NCBI GenBank assembly: GCA_036417435.1
Contig: CM070913.1
Coordinates: forward strand, 16,894,680-16,958,679
Direction of reading: 5' to 3'
DNA from: Inia geoffrensis
Lineage: Eukaryota; Chordata; Mammalia; Artiodactyla; Iniidae
DNA: 64,000 nucleotides
Shown: piece by piece, positions 50,812 through 62,370 of the stretch
Layout of the letters: each line of letters starts with the position of its first letter
Numbering within the stretch: position 1 is the stretch's first letter
Program-made: the position numbers and the translations under genes
Notes under the pieces: generated by a model
Seen by the model: the letters and a program-made list of their open reading frames with translations, nothing else
Told to the model about the DNA's origin: nothing
The model's database searches: none

Positions 50812-51905
50812 TTTAAAAAAATTATCATAATATATACATAACAAAAAAAACACCCTAACCATTTTAAAGTGTACAGCTCAGTTTTAATAAATATATTCAC
50901 ATTGCTGTACAGCTAATCTCCAGAACTTTTTCATCTTGCATAACTGAATCTCTATACCCATTAAACAGCAGCTCCCCATTTCCCCTTCCCCTCAGCCCCT
51001 GGAATCCACTTTTCTACTTCCTGTCTCTATGAGTTTGGCTACTCTAGGCACCTCGTATAGGTGGAATCACACAATATTTGTCCTTTCATATCTGGCTAAT
51101 TTCACTTAGGGTAATGTCCTGAAGGTTCATCCATGTTGTAGCATGTAGCAGAATCTCCTCCCTTTTGAAGGCTGAATACTATTCCATTGTATATATATAT
51201 CACGTTTTGTCTATCCATTCATCCATCAGTGGGCACATAGGTTGCTTCCACCTTTGGCTATTATTGTGAATAATGCTACTATAACATGGGTGTACATTAT
51301 CCATTCAAAGTCCCTGCTTTCAGTTCTTTGAGATACACACCCAGAAATGAGATTGCTGGATCATATGGTAGTTCTGTTTTTAATCTTTTGAGGAACTGCC
51401 ATAATGTGTTTCATAGCAGTTGTGCCATTTTATTCCTACCAGTAGTGCAGAAGACTAATTTCTCCACATTCTCACCAATCCTTGTTTTCTTTTCTTTTTT
51501 TGATAGTAGCCACCCTGATGGGTGTGAAGTATATCTCATTGTAGTTTTGATTTGCATTTCCCTAATGGTTCGTGGTGTTGAGCATTTTTCATGTGCTTGT
51601 TGGCTATTTGTATGTCTTCTTTGGCAAAATATCTGGTCAAGTCCTTTGCCCATTTTTCATTTGAGTTATTTGGTTTTTTACTGTTGAGTGGTAGGACTTC
51701 TTTATGTATTTTGGACATTAACCCTTTATCAGATATTTGATTTGCAAATATTTTCTCCCATTCTGTAGTTTGCTTTTTCACTCTGTTGATTATGTCCTTT
51801 GCACAGAAGTTTTGAATTTTGATATAGTCCAGTTTATCTATCTTTACTTTTGTTACTAAAAGAGGCTTTGACCCATTGCAAAACTTGAATTTAGTATCTA
51901 GTGTG
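50812..51905 (-). mobile_element. Old L1 3' half-kilobase of ORF2 plus 3' UTR (antisense)
   Basis: Reverse-strand L1. The 3' UTR comes first ('ccattttaaagtgtacagc', 'cattcatccatcagtgggc', 'attgctggatcatatggtag'). The end of ORF2 follows: on the minus strand 51411-51961 still reads [17 protein letters not shown] then SDKGLMSKIH and ANKHMKNAQHH. Frames are broken and no active element remains. Confidence 0.88.
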
Positions 51906-54900
51906 ACATTCTTCTTGGCATGTGGTACCTCCAGGCCTCTTCCTTGCATTCCTTTACACAACCATCACAGGAAATAAAGTGTTCATCAGAGCACAAAATA
52001 ATAGCAAAAAAGGGACTGCAGAGGCATAAAATAAACAATGAGCATCATTCAAACCAAGGTAAACAGAATGGTGCATTAGCACTTGTAGGCTGTGAATGCA
52101 TTAATGACCCCTCCCTCAGCAGCACTAGCCATGAGAAAAGGACGTTAACCCCGTGGTTCAGTACTGTACTTCATTTGTACTACATATTAAAATAGTATAT
52201 AATTAATTAATGCTATATAGGGGAAAAACTGTACTGTAGAAATATTTTGTGGTAATAGTATTTTTTTATAAAGGGAGCTGCCCTACACATACAGTGATCA
52301 TATGTCCAGGTTTACCTGGAGCAGTCCTGGTTTATGCCTTTTGTCCTGGTGTAACCTTCACATCCTCATCTATACAACATTAAAAATCCAAAGTGGATGG
52401 GAAGAGAATAAAGGCATAGCCAGTTAATAGGTTATGTTAAACCTCAGTTTATCTAAGTCTCAATGCTTCATCATCACGAGTCTAACTCCCATAGGTAAAA
52501 TGGGATGCTTGCTCTGAGAGACTTCAGATTTCAGAGCTCAGTTCTATTCATCAGGCTGAGAACATTGAACTATCCTACATAAATTACCCATATCCTCCCC
52601 CGGTCATTCCTGCTGAAATATCTCTTTGCTCTGTTCTGTTTGTCTTCTTTGTCTTTTATTGTATTGTACAAAAGATGCCTACTTAAGAAAGGAAGATGAT
52701 GGGGAGCGGGGAGGTGGAAGAGGTTGGGGTGCAGAGACAAAATGAAATCTGAGTTAGTGGAATTAAGCTTTCTAAGTGGAATTGCCCCAGTTGATGCTGC
52801 AAGGTGAGGTTTTCGTTGCTGCTGCTGCTCTTGTTGGTGAGTTAGAATTCTAAAATCTTTCCTTTGCATCCTGTATAGCAGTAATGGCATATAGTACCGC
52901 AGTGAACCACGTGATACAGGTCTAATGCACAGAAGTGGTTCATGCATCTTCATAAGCATCTGATTGATTGCCAGGAAAAGGCTTGGATAGTGGGGGAAAA
53001 TACACTTCAAGATCCAAAACTAAAGCACCATATAATAAGGTTCATGTATCAAAACTTCATTATTCTACTTTTTCCTGTATTTTATTTGTGAGAATATTGC
53101 TTTTAAGTTTTGGCTTTCTAATTATTCCTATGTGGATATACATTTGAAAAGCTGAGCAGTTCCTTGTCATGTTGCAGATATTATTAAACTTACTGTCATA
53201 ATTTCCTTAATGGGAACCAGGGTTATTTGAATTGTGCTCCTGCAGTGGTTTCCCTTTGTGACAAATTTTATTTCCAAACTCCTTTGTATTAGTAATACAG
53301 TTAATAACTTCAGCCATTCCATGCCTATTATTCACAGGAATGGAATGTTGTCCTTTTGTCCTTTTTATTGCTTTATAAATCTTATTGCTTTATAAATACA
53401 TAAATGGTGAGAACCTGTCCTAGAATTTGAGAGAGGACTAGGGGCTAATGACCCCCATGAATGCAGTCTGACATGTATCTGTGATGTCTGTAGTGCCGTC
53501 GTGGGGACTGCAGTGGGTTTTCAAAATGGTTGGAGAGATTCCTCAGCTATGAGTTTCAGGTTAATAAATAATAGTGTCTTTAAAAATAAAGATTGCATTG
53601 CTAGGGCATAAGACAGGATATCTCTTTGTAAGTGTAGTCCAATATGTTCAAAATGCATCTTCCGAGCAGATTTTACCAGACTTTAATGGAAACTGTTAAA
53701 GGAATACACTCCAGTCAGTATGATCACCTGAAACCGTAGGTGTAATTTCAGTGGTTTTCTGGAGAACATTGTGGCATCAGGTGTTTTTTTCAACAGCCAT
53801 GTGAAAAATATCCTTCCCAGGCCATGAAACTGGGTTGGGCCGACAGAGCTATAATTTAGCATTTTCTTCTTTTGATCATTTACACAGTTTCTTCATTTAT
53901 AGCAGGCCATAAAGTTTACAGAGTATTGTCTTTTATATTCTATACTGAGAGAAGTGCATTTTTTTAACTAGAGAAAAAATTCCTTTGAGGGAATTTTCAT
54001 AACTATAAAAACATAGATTTAAATTTATGTTCTGAATGTATTTGATATGAGCTGAATAGTCATCATCATCAGTTTGAACTTCAGTTTGATAGTGGTATTC
54101 ATTTGGACTTTGTTTCCTACATGCACTATTGTTATACATTATTAAAATATAAATGACAACTAAAGTATCACTTCGATCTTTAGATATAGCGAAAACTTAT
54201 CATTAAGTCCAGTAATATTTTAATATCCTCCTAAATGTAATTAATAAGTGCCATAAAATATCTTTACACTTGACAATGAATACTAAGCTTTATTAAAATC
54301 AATGATTCTCAGCCTGTTTCTTTGCCAGTACGTCTGACAGGTAGGATCTGCTTCTATTGCCCATTATCCTAATTGAGAGGTATAATCGACCTTTTATCAC
54401 CCATTGTACACATTGAACAGGCCTGCCTGGTGATTCTGTATGCCCCTCCACACACAGACCCTGTCCCTCTACCATTTCATATGTATACCTTTAGAATTAC
54501 TGATTTAAATGCTGTCAAAATAGTCAAGGGAAGAGAGTGGGAACAGCGGAACTCATTTCAAGTAGAAATTTGATGCTCCTTTAACTCTGCTATGCTATGA
54601 TGACACCAAGACTTGACTGATGGAAAATATAACAAACTGAATGCCTTAGACTCAGTGGCACGAAGATGATGAGCTTCACAACTGTTCCCTGCCAACGATG
54701 TTAGCTTAAATGAGCCAAGAGTCCATGATTTCAGGCCACTTCAGGCCAAGGAGATAGGTGATCTGTGGAATACCTTTTATAAGTAGACTGTCACTAAATT
54801 TGAGGATGGGTCACCTACTTTCTGGTTTTACAAAACTACTTTAAGAGATCAAGTCATATTTAATATTTTAAAGTTTAAAAAAACACCTAAAGTTGATAGT

Positions 54901-54952
54901 AAAATTTAATGGAAAAAACATCTGCTAGAATATAATCTCTTCTTTTTTTTTT
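51906..54952 (+). other. PIGN intron, nothing firmly recognised
   Basis: Three kb without a clear repeat. A segment at 52290-52370 ('atatgtccaggtttacctgg', 'agtcctggtttatgccttttg') looks like a dispersed repeat I cannot name. A short (GCT)n lies near 52816-52829. The 146-codon minus-strand frame at 52570-53010 shows no domain. Confidence 0.4.
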
Positions 54953-55665
54953 TTTACAGCTTTATTGAGGTATAATTTATATATCATAAAATTCATCCAT
55001 TTTAAGGTTTTAAATGATTTAAATCACTTCAGTGATTTTTCACCAGATTTATGGAGTTGTGCAACCATCACCACAATCTAGTTTTTGAATATTTCCATCA
55101 CTCAAAAAATTCTCCCGTGCCTAATTCAGTTCTATGCAATTCCCATACCTGGCCCCAGGAAACCACTAATCTGCTTTCTGTCTCTACAGATTTGCCTATT
55201 CTGGACATTTCAATAAATGCAATCATACAATATGTAGTCTTTCACATCTGTCTTCTTTTTTTTTTTTTTTTGGCTGCATTGAGTCTTTGTTGCTGCACGC
55301 GGGCTTTCTCTTTTTTTTTTTTTTTTTTTTTTGCGGTATGCAGGCCTCTCAGTGTTGTGGCCTCTCCCACTGCAGTGCACAGGCTCCGGACGTGCAGGCT
55401 CAGCAGCCATGGCTCACGAGCCCAGCCACTCCGCGGCATGTGGGATCTTGCCGGACCAGGGCACGAACCCGTGTCCCCTGCATTGGCAGGTAGACTCTCA
55501 ACCGCTGCGCCACCAGGGAAGCCCCACATCTGTCTTCTTCCAGTTAGTGTGATGTTTTTGGCATTCCTTTATGTTGTAGCATGGATCAGTACTTTGTTCC
55601 CTTTCATTGCTGAATAGTGTTCCATTGTATGGATAGGCCACATTCTGTATATTCGTTTTATAGTG
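54953..55665 (-). mobile_element. Old L1M 3' end (antisense), split by a SINE
   Basis: Reverse L1M 3' UTR 54953-55257 ('agctttattgaggtataat', 'ttatggagttgtgcaaccatc', 'tttgcctattctggacattt') resumes after the SINE at 55525-55665 ('tggcattcctttatgttgtag', 'tgaatagtgttccattgtatgg'). The interruption dates the SINE as younger. Confidence 0.85.
55243..55539 (-). repeat. Composite SINE: CHR-2 body plus CHR-1 tail in one insertion, with TSD
   Basis: A single exact 15-bp TSD cacatctgtcttctt (55243-55257 and 55525-55539) encloses the whole unit. Read on the minus strand, a complete CHR-2-type body (55524 down to 55333) ends in A22 (55332-55311). A 39-bp piece equal to the CHR-1 3' end follows (55310-55272, starting GAGAAAGCCCGCG and ending GCAGCC), then a second A-run. 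The B-box GGTTCGTGCCC is intact. One TSD means it was mobilised as a unit. Confidence 0.88.
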
Positions 55666-56289
55666 TAACCTTTTACAGTCCTCATGGCTTTCCTTCATCT
55701 ACCTGCCTCCTAACCTTCTTGCCTGGTCTTCCCATGGAACCAGGGTCAGATTGGGCTGTCCTGGATTTGATCCTCGAGGCTGTAGACTGGGCAGTTTGCA
55801 CTCTGTCCCTCATCTCACGTCTGACTCTGAACTCCAGTCCCTGGGTTGGGGAGTGAACCTTCTTATAACATGAAGAATTGTGACCATTATATCCAGCTTA
55901 TTGGGTTGAGGATTTTTATCTCAGTTACCATTGCAGATTTTGAAATGTGCTGTGAGGAACAGAAATGGAGGAGAGTTGAAAATTTCTGTGATAATTATGA
56001 GCTTGGCCAAGAGTTCTATGTCATAATTTGTAAACATCACATAAATAGAAACGTATCACAAGCTCACTGTAGAAAATACAGAAAGCATATAGAAAAAGTA
56101 AGTCACACATAATTCAATGTCTCAGAGTTAACCTCTGTCCAACAGGTTGATGTATCTCCTTTTAGACTTAATTTATATGCAAACATATACAGGTTTTTTT
56201 TTTTTTAAGTTGGCTTTCTATGATAACCATTTCCCGATGTCATTACTTTTGAAAACATGAAGGTTATTGTGACGAGAAAGGTGTGAGGA
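55666..56289 (+). other. PIGN intron, nothing recognised
   Basis: No named repeat or exon found. Confidence 0.4.
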
Positions 56290-56830
56290 GAAACATGATA
56301 GGGAGAGAGTTCAGAAAGACAGTTGATGTCACTTATGGCTTTGAAGGTCATTGTAAGGAATTAGGAATTTATTCCAAGTATAAGGCAAAGCATTAGACTC
56401 TTGAGCAGGGAAGTATTTGATACGCTTTACATTTGGAAACAACACTTTGGCCAATATGGAGAACATATTCAGGGATCGAGAGAGGGAAGAGGAAGATTGG
56501 TTAATAGGCTCTTGCAGTATTCTAAACTAGAGATGATGACAGCTTCGACTAGGGCAGTGATTCAAAATGGTAACAAGAGGCTAGATTTACAAAGTATTCT
56601 GAAAGAGAGGTGAGTGGAATTTGTTAATGGACTGGATGTGCTAGGAGAAGAAAAGGTGAGAATCAAGGGTGACTCCTAGGTTTTTTATCTTGAGTAACTA
56701 AGTGAATGAACAGTAAAGCCATTTCCCAAGATGGAGAAGCCCCTCAGAAAAGTGAGGTTGATGAAGGAAGATTTGGGAAATTAAGAGCTGGGTTTTACAT
56801 ATCAAATTTAAAATGCCTTAAATTAGGATG
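56290..56830 (+). repeat. Unresolved ancient repeat, long copy
   Basis: A long stretch of the same recurring family as at 49780: 'aggaatttattccaagtataa', 'cttgagcagggaagtatttga', 'gagatgatgacagcttcgac', 'gggtgactcctaggtttttt'. No reading frame of note. Confidence 0.45.
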
Positions 56831-57761
56831 GTGCCAGAGGAAGCCATGGGATCTTGGGAGAGTTTTTCTTTTATTTTTAGGATGAGAGAAATTACACATC
56901 TGCGTGGTGACCGCTTTGCTCGCTTTAGAGAAGGGGAAAATGTCGCTATGGGCGGGGGGGGATCATTGCAAAAGCAAAGTCCTTTTTTAGGAGGGTTGAA
57001 ACAGGATCCAAAATAGAAGTGGAGGGGTTTGTTTTAGACAGGATCAGGTGCAGGAGGAAATATGGACAGATATGGGTGTTTTAGTAGGTTTGGGGCAAGA
57101 AGAGTTCTCTCTTAGCTCTCAGTAAAGTTTTCTCAAATAAGCGAAGTCATCTCCTGAGACGGGAGGAAGGTGATAGAACTTTGAGGAGAGGAGAAAGGAC
57201 ATTAAATGGTTTGACTTGGAGACAGAAAAATAATTCACAAGTGTGCAGTCAGAATTGAGGCATCATGAGAACCAAATCTCATCTGTGCCCATAAAATTAA
57301 AGTGAGCCTAGGCAGAACAGTCATGAGTTTTTTGGGATGGTTCCTTTATCTTTAGTGTGTACGGTGCTTCCTGTTCCCTTCCCTGGTTCTGATTATTGAT
57401 TCTAATGCCAGAATTACACTTATCTTTATGTTTTAATATCTCCTAGGGCTAGTTTTACTTCACTTAGGGAGAGACTCTTTGTTTCTTTAAATATTTTGGG
57501 ATTTTGTCTTTTATCATTTAATTTTGATTATATGTCTATGACTTTTATTTTAGGGGAGTCTGATTTCAGTCCAGGCTAAATCTGCCAGGGTATATAAAAC
57601 AAAAGAAGATTTTCTGATTTCTTTTAATTAGAAATTACCATTTTTAATAATTTAACAAATATTGAAGGGCCCACAAGGCCTTGAATTGGACCTTAAAGAT
57701 GAAATGGGGAGAGAAACAGGGACCATGGTCCCTGTCTCCAGGGACCTGACAGCCTAGGGCA
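56831..57761 (+). other. PIGN intron, nothing recognised
   Basis: A G8 run in 'gggcggggggggatc' near 56951-56960 is the only notable spot. Confidence 0.4.
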
Positions 57762-57845
57762 GAGGTCAGCAATCTATGACCCTTTAGCGCAAGCCAGCCC
57801 ACCTCCTGTTTTTGTGTTGTCTGCAAGCTGCCAGTTGTTTTCAAT
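57762..57845 (-). mobile_element. hAT-type transposon end fragment
   Basis: 'cagaggtcagcaatctatgacc' then 'cagcccacctcctgtttttgtg' corresponds to the other end of the same hAT-type family as 12252-12444, in opposite orientation. Only one terminal region is present. Confidence 0.65.
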
Positions 57846-58485
57846 TAAACATTTTATTTGGAGATAATTATGGGTTCACATGAGATTGTAAGAAGTAATA
57901 CAGAAATCCTGTACTCCCTTTACCCAGTTACCCCCAAGGGTAACTTCATGCAACAAAGCTATAGAACAACGAGGATATTGGTGTTCATATTGTCAAGATA
58001 CAGAACAGCTTCTATCAACACAGGATCCTTCGTGTTGCCCTTTTATTGGCAAAACCACTTCCTTCCTGCTTCCATTCCTCCTTAACCCCTGGCAACCATT
58101 AATCTTTTTTTCATCTGTGTAGTTTTGTTATTTCATGAATGTTACATATGTGGAATTATACAGTATGTAACATTATGGGATTAGCTTTCTTTGCTCAGCA
58201 TAATTCTCCGGTGATTCATCCAGGTTGTTGTGTGTTTCAGTAGTTCATTCCTTCTTATTTCGGAGTAGTATTCTGTAGTATGGATGTACCACAGTTTGTT
58301 TAGTCATTCACCCATTGAAGAACATTGAGGTTATTTCCAGTTTGGGGCTATTATGAATTAAGCCTCTAAACATTCTTGTGAACATCAGTTTTTATTTCTT
58401 TGGGATAAATGTCCAGAAATATACTTGCTGGGTCATATAGTAGTTGCATGTTTAGTTTTATAAGAAACTACCAAACTGTTTTTTG
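57846..58485 (-). mobile_element. Old L1 3' end (antisense)
   Basis: Reverse L1 3' UTR: 'ttatgggttcacatgagattg', 'tggcaaccattaatctttt', 'catccaggttgttgtgtg', 'cttgctgggtcatatagtag', stopping at 'ctaccaaactgttttttg'. At that point ORF2 would be expected to begin, but a different GC-rich sequence follows. Confidence 0.8.
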
Positions 58486-59405
58486 ACTGACTGGAGTAGA
58501 AATCCAGGTTCCCCCATTCAGCCTCCATTGACGCCCAAAGGGGTCTCTTCATTATTACAGAGCAGGGGAAGGAATTACAGTTCCCCACTGGGCCTCCCCT
58601 GATATTTCCGTGGCTAGGAAGGGCTGGAAGTCCTTATTGCTCCCCTACATGACCTCCACTAACATCACAGTGGGGAGGCGAATGGCCTTGTTAACTCTGG
58701 GCAGAGGTGAATGACTCTCCACTGGGCCTCATCTGATACTACCCCAGTGACGGGGGGGCCCTCATTACTGCTGGACGGGGGTGCAAGTCGAGGCATCTCA
58801 TGTGGTCTCCACTGACACTGTCGGGCAGTGGGAATTGCTTGTCACTGCCAGGTTTGGGTGAAAGGACCAGCTTCCCTACTCAGTGTTCTCTCATGCCATG
58901 GGGGTTCAGGGTCAGGGATGGATGGGTGTTGGAGTACCTCATCAAAGCCTGGTGAGGATGGAAGTGTAGGCTCCCCACTCAGCTTTTGCTGGAGCAAGTA
59001 GGAGCTGAACCACCCTTTTATCTGTGGTTTCTGGCTGAAGTGGAACAGTTACTGTCTAAAATTTTTCAATCTTTTGGGCCTGCCCCATTCCTTGTCTGTC
59101 CTTTGGCTAAAGAATAGGCTTTTGTTATCACGTTGGGTTGTTTCGGGGCGGGGGGGGTGTTGGGCTATGTCCATTGGCATTTCTGGTTTGTTCCAATTTG
59201 TTCCAGCAAAAAGAAAATCCAGGGAACTACCCACTGTGTCATTCCTTGGGTCCCAAGATCCTTAACCTGTGTGTATTCTATCCACTGTTCAGTCTTCTTA
59301 TGTTTCTTTTATATACAATGCCCAGAGTTTTTGTTGTACTTGGAAGGAAGAATAGGGGAAAGTACACCTACTCCATCTCCTGGAAAAGGAAGTTTTTCTG
59401 ATTTT
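58486..59405 (-). repeat. GC-rich degenerate tandem units, possibly old L1 5' UTR
   Basis: 'cctcc(a/c)ctga' type phrases recur at 58522, 58593, 58653, 58727 and 58806, so units are roughly 60-80 bp, each with 'ccccact...' and 'attactgctgg' echoes. The distal part ('agtttttgttgtacttggaagg', 'cctactccatctcctggaa') resembles the antisense 5' start of old L1M elements. With the preceding L1 3' end this could be one internally deleted L1, or two pieces. Confidence 0.5.
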
Positions 59406-60195
59406 TTTTTTTAAAGCTTCTAGTTTTCTAACACCTCTGTGCTGTGATAAGCTTGAATTGCCCCACTTTGGAAGATGTTTAAAGTAAGATCGGTCAACCA
59501 GTTACCAACTTAAGTGTGATAAAATTTCAGCATAACTCACATAATTTTAGTAACATAATCTTGTCTATTTTGGCATGAGTTCAAAAGCATTCTGTTAAAA
59601 TAAATATCTAGATAGTTTTATTCCCAGAAGGGCTTTGTAGAATGATAAAAATGTCTTATCATTGTTTTCATATTTAAATAAATAATTATCAGTGATTTAT
59701 TTCCTCTGTAGCTACTAAAGTTGGAAAGTAGCTTTGTAAAATCTACATAATTAAGTGGTAGATAAGAGCTATATCATATTCATTCAGGATTTAAAAAATA
59801 TATACAAACACACATACACACAAACACATACACACATAAATTTAAGTAGAAAAAAATTCCAGGTCCAATATTCTATTACATTATTTTTACAATGAAAATA
59901 AACAAACATTTCAAAAATCTTAACTTAATGTTAATATTTGGCTAGCAGTTAAAGATCTAATTTTATTGTTTTCTTTTTAGGTCAGGAGCCTACCCTAGTC
60001 CAGAACCAGATTTCTAACATAACTAGTTCTCACTCTTATTTTTTAATTAGCCAACTCTTCTGTATCAAATTTACTTTACAAGATGAACCAGTGAACCCAG
60101 AGAAAGATTCTGAATAGGAATCGGTGCCTTTCCAAAGGAAATCCTATCAAACCATAAAGCTTTACAATTGGAGGTTCTTACTTAAAAGCTTATAA
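59406..60195 (+). other. PIGN intron, nothing recognised
   Basis: AT-rich, with a short degenerate (CA)n at 59808-59837. It forms the 5' flank of the young L1. Confidence 0.5.
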
Positions 60196-61137
60196 CAGGA
60201 GATTAAGAAAGATGGCGGAAGAGTAAGACGCGGAGATCAGCTTCCTCCCCACAGATACACCAGAAATACATCTACACGTGGAACAACTCTTACAGAACAC
60301 CTACTGAAGGCTGGCAAAAGACCTCAGACCTCCTAAAAGGCAAGAAACTCCCCACGTACCGGGGTAGGGCAAAAGAAAAAAAGAAAAAACAGAGACAAAA
60401 GAATAGGGACGGGACCTGCACCAGTGGGAGGGAGCTGTGACGGAGCAAAAGTCTCCACACACTAGGAAGCCCCTTCACGGGCAGAGACTGCGGGAGGCGG
60501 AGGAGGGAGCTTCGGCGTCGCAGAGGAGAGCACAGCAACAGGGGTGCGGAGGGGAAAGCGGAGAGACTCCCGCATAGAGAATCGGTGCCGACCGGCACTC
60601 ACCAGCCCGAGAGGCTTGTCGGCTCACCCGCCGGGGCGGGCGGGGCTGCGAGCTAAAGCTCGGGTTTCGGTTTCAGACGGAGCGCAGGGAAAGGACTGGG
60701 GTTGGCAGCTTGAACATAGCCTGAAGGGGGTAGTGCACCACGGCTAGCCGGGAGGGAGTCCGGGGAAAAGTCTGCACCTGCCAAAGAGGCAAGAGACTTT
60801 TAACACACGGCGGGCCTCAGGCTGGTGCAGCATCATGCCGGCCTCTGCCGCCGCAGGCCCGCCCCGCACGCCGTGCCCCTCTCTCCCCTCGGCCTGAGTG
60901 CGCCAAAGCCCCCGAATCAGAGGCTCCTTTAACCCTGTCCTGTCTGAGTGAAAAACAGACGCCCTCCAGCGACCTACACGCAGAGGCAGGGCCAAATCCA
61001 AAGCTGAGCCCCTGGGAGCTGTGAGAACAAAGAAGTGAAAGGGAAATCTCTCCCAGCAGCCTCAGAAGCCGCGGATTAAAGCTCCACAATCAGCTTGATG
61101 TACCCTGCTTCTGTGGAATACATGAATAGACAGTGAC

Positions 61138-61700
61138 TCATCCCAAATTGAGGTGGTGGACTTCATATGCAAGATTTATGATTTTTTCCCCTTTTTCCTC
61201 TTTTTGTGAAAGTGTATGTGTACGCTTCTCTTTGAGATCTTGTCTGTATAGCTTTGCTTCCACCATTTGTCCTAGGGTTCTATCCATCCATTGTTTTTTT
61301 TTTTTTTTCCTTTTTTTTCTATAAGAAAAAAAATTTTTTTTCTTAATAATTAATTTTAATAATTCCATTATACTTTACCTTCCCTCTTTCTTTCTTTCCT
61401 TCCCCCCTTTATACAACGAATCATCCCAAGTGGAGGAGGTGGTCTTTGAAAGCAAGATTTATGATTTTTTCCCCTTTACCTCTTTTCGTGAGGGTGTACG
61501 TGTAAGCTTCAATGTAGGATTTTGTCTGTATAGCGTGGCTTTCAACATTTGTCCTAAGGTTATATCCGTCCTTTTTCTTTTTCTTTTTTTTTTTTCTTTT
61601 TTCCCCTAAATAATTATGTTTTAATTCAATAACTTTATTATACTTTACATCATTCTATTTTACTGTATCTACTTTCTGTCCTTTTTCCTTCCTTCCTTCC
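61138..61700 (+). repeat. 283-bp imperfect tandem duplication in the L1 5' UTR
   Basis: Unit 1 starts tcatccca at 61138 and unit 2 at 61421. Both hold, in order, 'gcaagatttatgattttttc', 'gtgtatgtgtacgcttc' or 'gtgtacgtgtaagcttc', 'ttgtctgtatag', 'catttgtccta', a long T-run and 'attatactttac'. The offset stays near 283 bp. By eye about 85% identity outside the homopolymers. Confidence 0.88.
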
Positions 61701-61840
61701 TCCCTCCTCCTTTCTTTCCTTCTGGCCTTCTTTCCTTCTTCTTTCTTTCTTCCTTCCTTCCCTCCCTCCTTCCTCCCTTCCTTCCTTCCTTCCCTCCTTT
61801 CCTTCTTTCTTTCTATCTTCCTATTTCTACTAATTCTCTC
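61381..61840. repeat. Pyrimidine-rich tract
   Basis: Its densest part, 61679-61825, is nearly pure CCTT/CTTT/CCCT units on the plus strand. It is part of the L1 5' UTR and could grow or shrink by slippage. Confidence 0.85.
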
Positions 61841-62370
61841 TACTTTCTCTCCCTTTTAATCTGAGCTGTGTGGATGAAAGGTTCTTGCTGCTCCTGCCAG
61901 GAATCAGGACTCTGCCTCTGAGGAGGGAGAGCCAACATCAGGACACTGGTCCACAAGAGATTTCCCAGCACCACATAATATCAAACGGCGAAAATCTCCC
62001 AGGGATCTCCACCTTAACACCAGCACCCAGCTTCACTCAACGGCCAGCAAGCTACAGTGCTGGACAACCTATGCCAAACAACTAGCAAAACAGAAACACA
62101 ACCCCACCCATTAACAGAGAGGCTTCCTAAAATCATAATAAGTCCAGAGACACCCCAAAACACACCACCAGACATGGACCTGCCCACCAGAGAGAAAAGA
62201 TCCAGCCTCATCCACCAGAACACAAGCACTAGTCCCCTCCACCAGGAAGCATACACAACCCACTAGACCAACCTTAGCCACTGGAGACAGACATCAAAAA
62301 CAACGGGAACTACGAACCTGCAGCCTACAAAAAAAAAAAAGGAGACCCCAAACACAGTAAGACAAGCAAA

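Larger units (their letters stand above)
60198..62370 (+). promoter_or_regulatory. 5' UTR/promoter of the young L1
   Basis: The first 900 bp (to about 61100) are CpG-rich and GC-rich. AAGATGGCGG at 60209-60218 matches the YY1 core used by L1 promoters to set the start site. Then come two AT/pyrimidine-rich 283-bp repeats (61138 and 61421 onward). A CT-only tract of CCTT units runs to about 61830. From 62050 to ORF1 is a C/A-rich leader that is alignable to the older L1. Regulatory function is inferred from other L1s, not shown. Confidence 0.75.

Noticed and set aside
52570..53010. 146-codon minus-strand frame
   Set aside because: No recognisable domain, no splice context and no repeat-derived coding history. 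Most likely chance in a 3-kb unannotated interval.
55051..55617. 188-codon plus-strand frame with poly-Phe
   Set aside because: It runs through the T-tracts and antisense body of the composite SINE (FFFFFFFF). The same SINE-derived peptides recur at each SINE insertion.
61870..62085. 71-codon frame upstream of L1 ORF1
   Set aside because: Lies in the L1 5' UTR and does not resemble an ORF0. The older L1 does not keep it.
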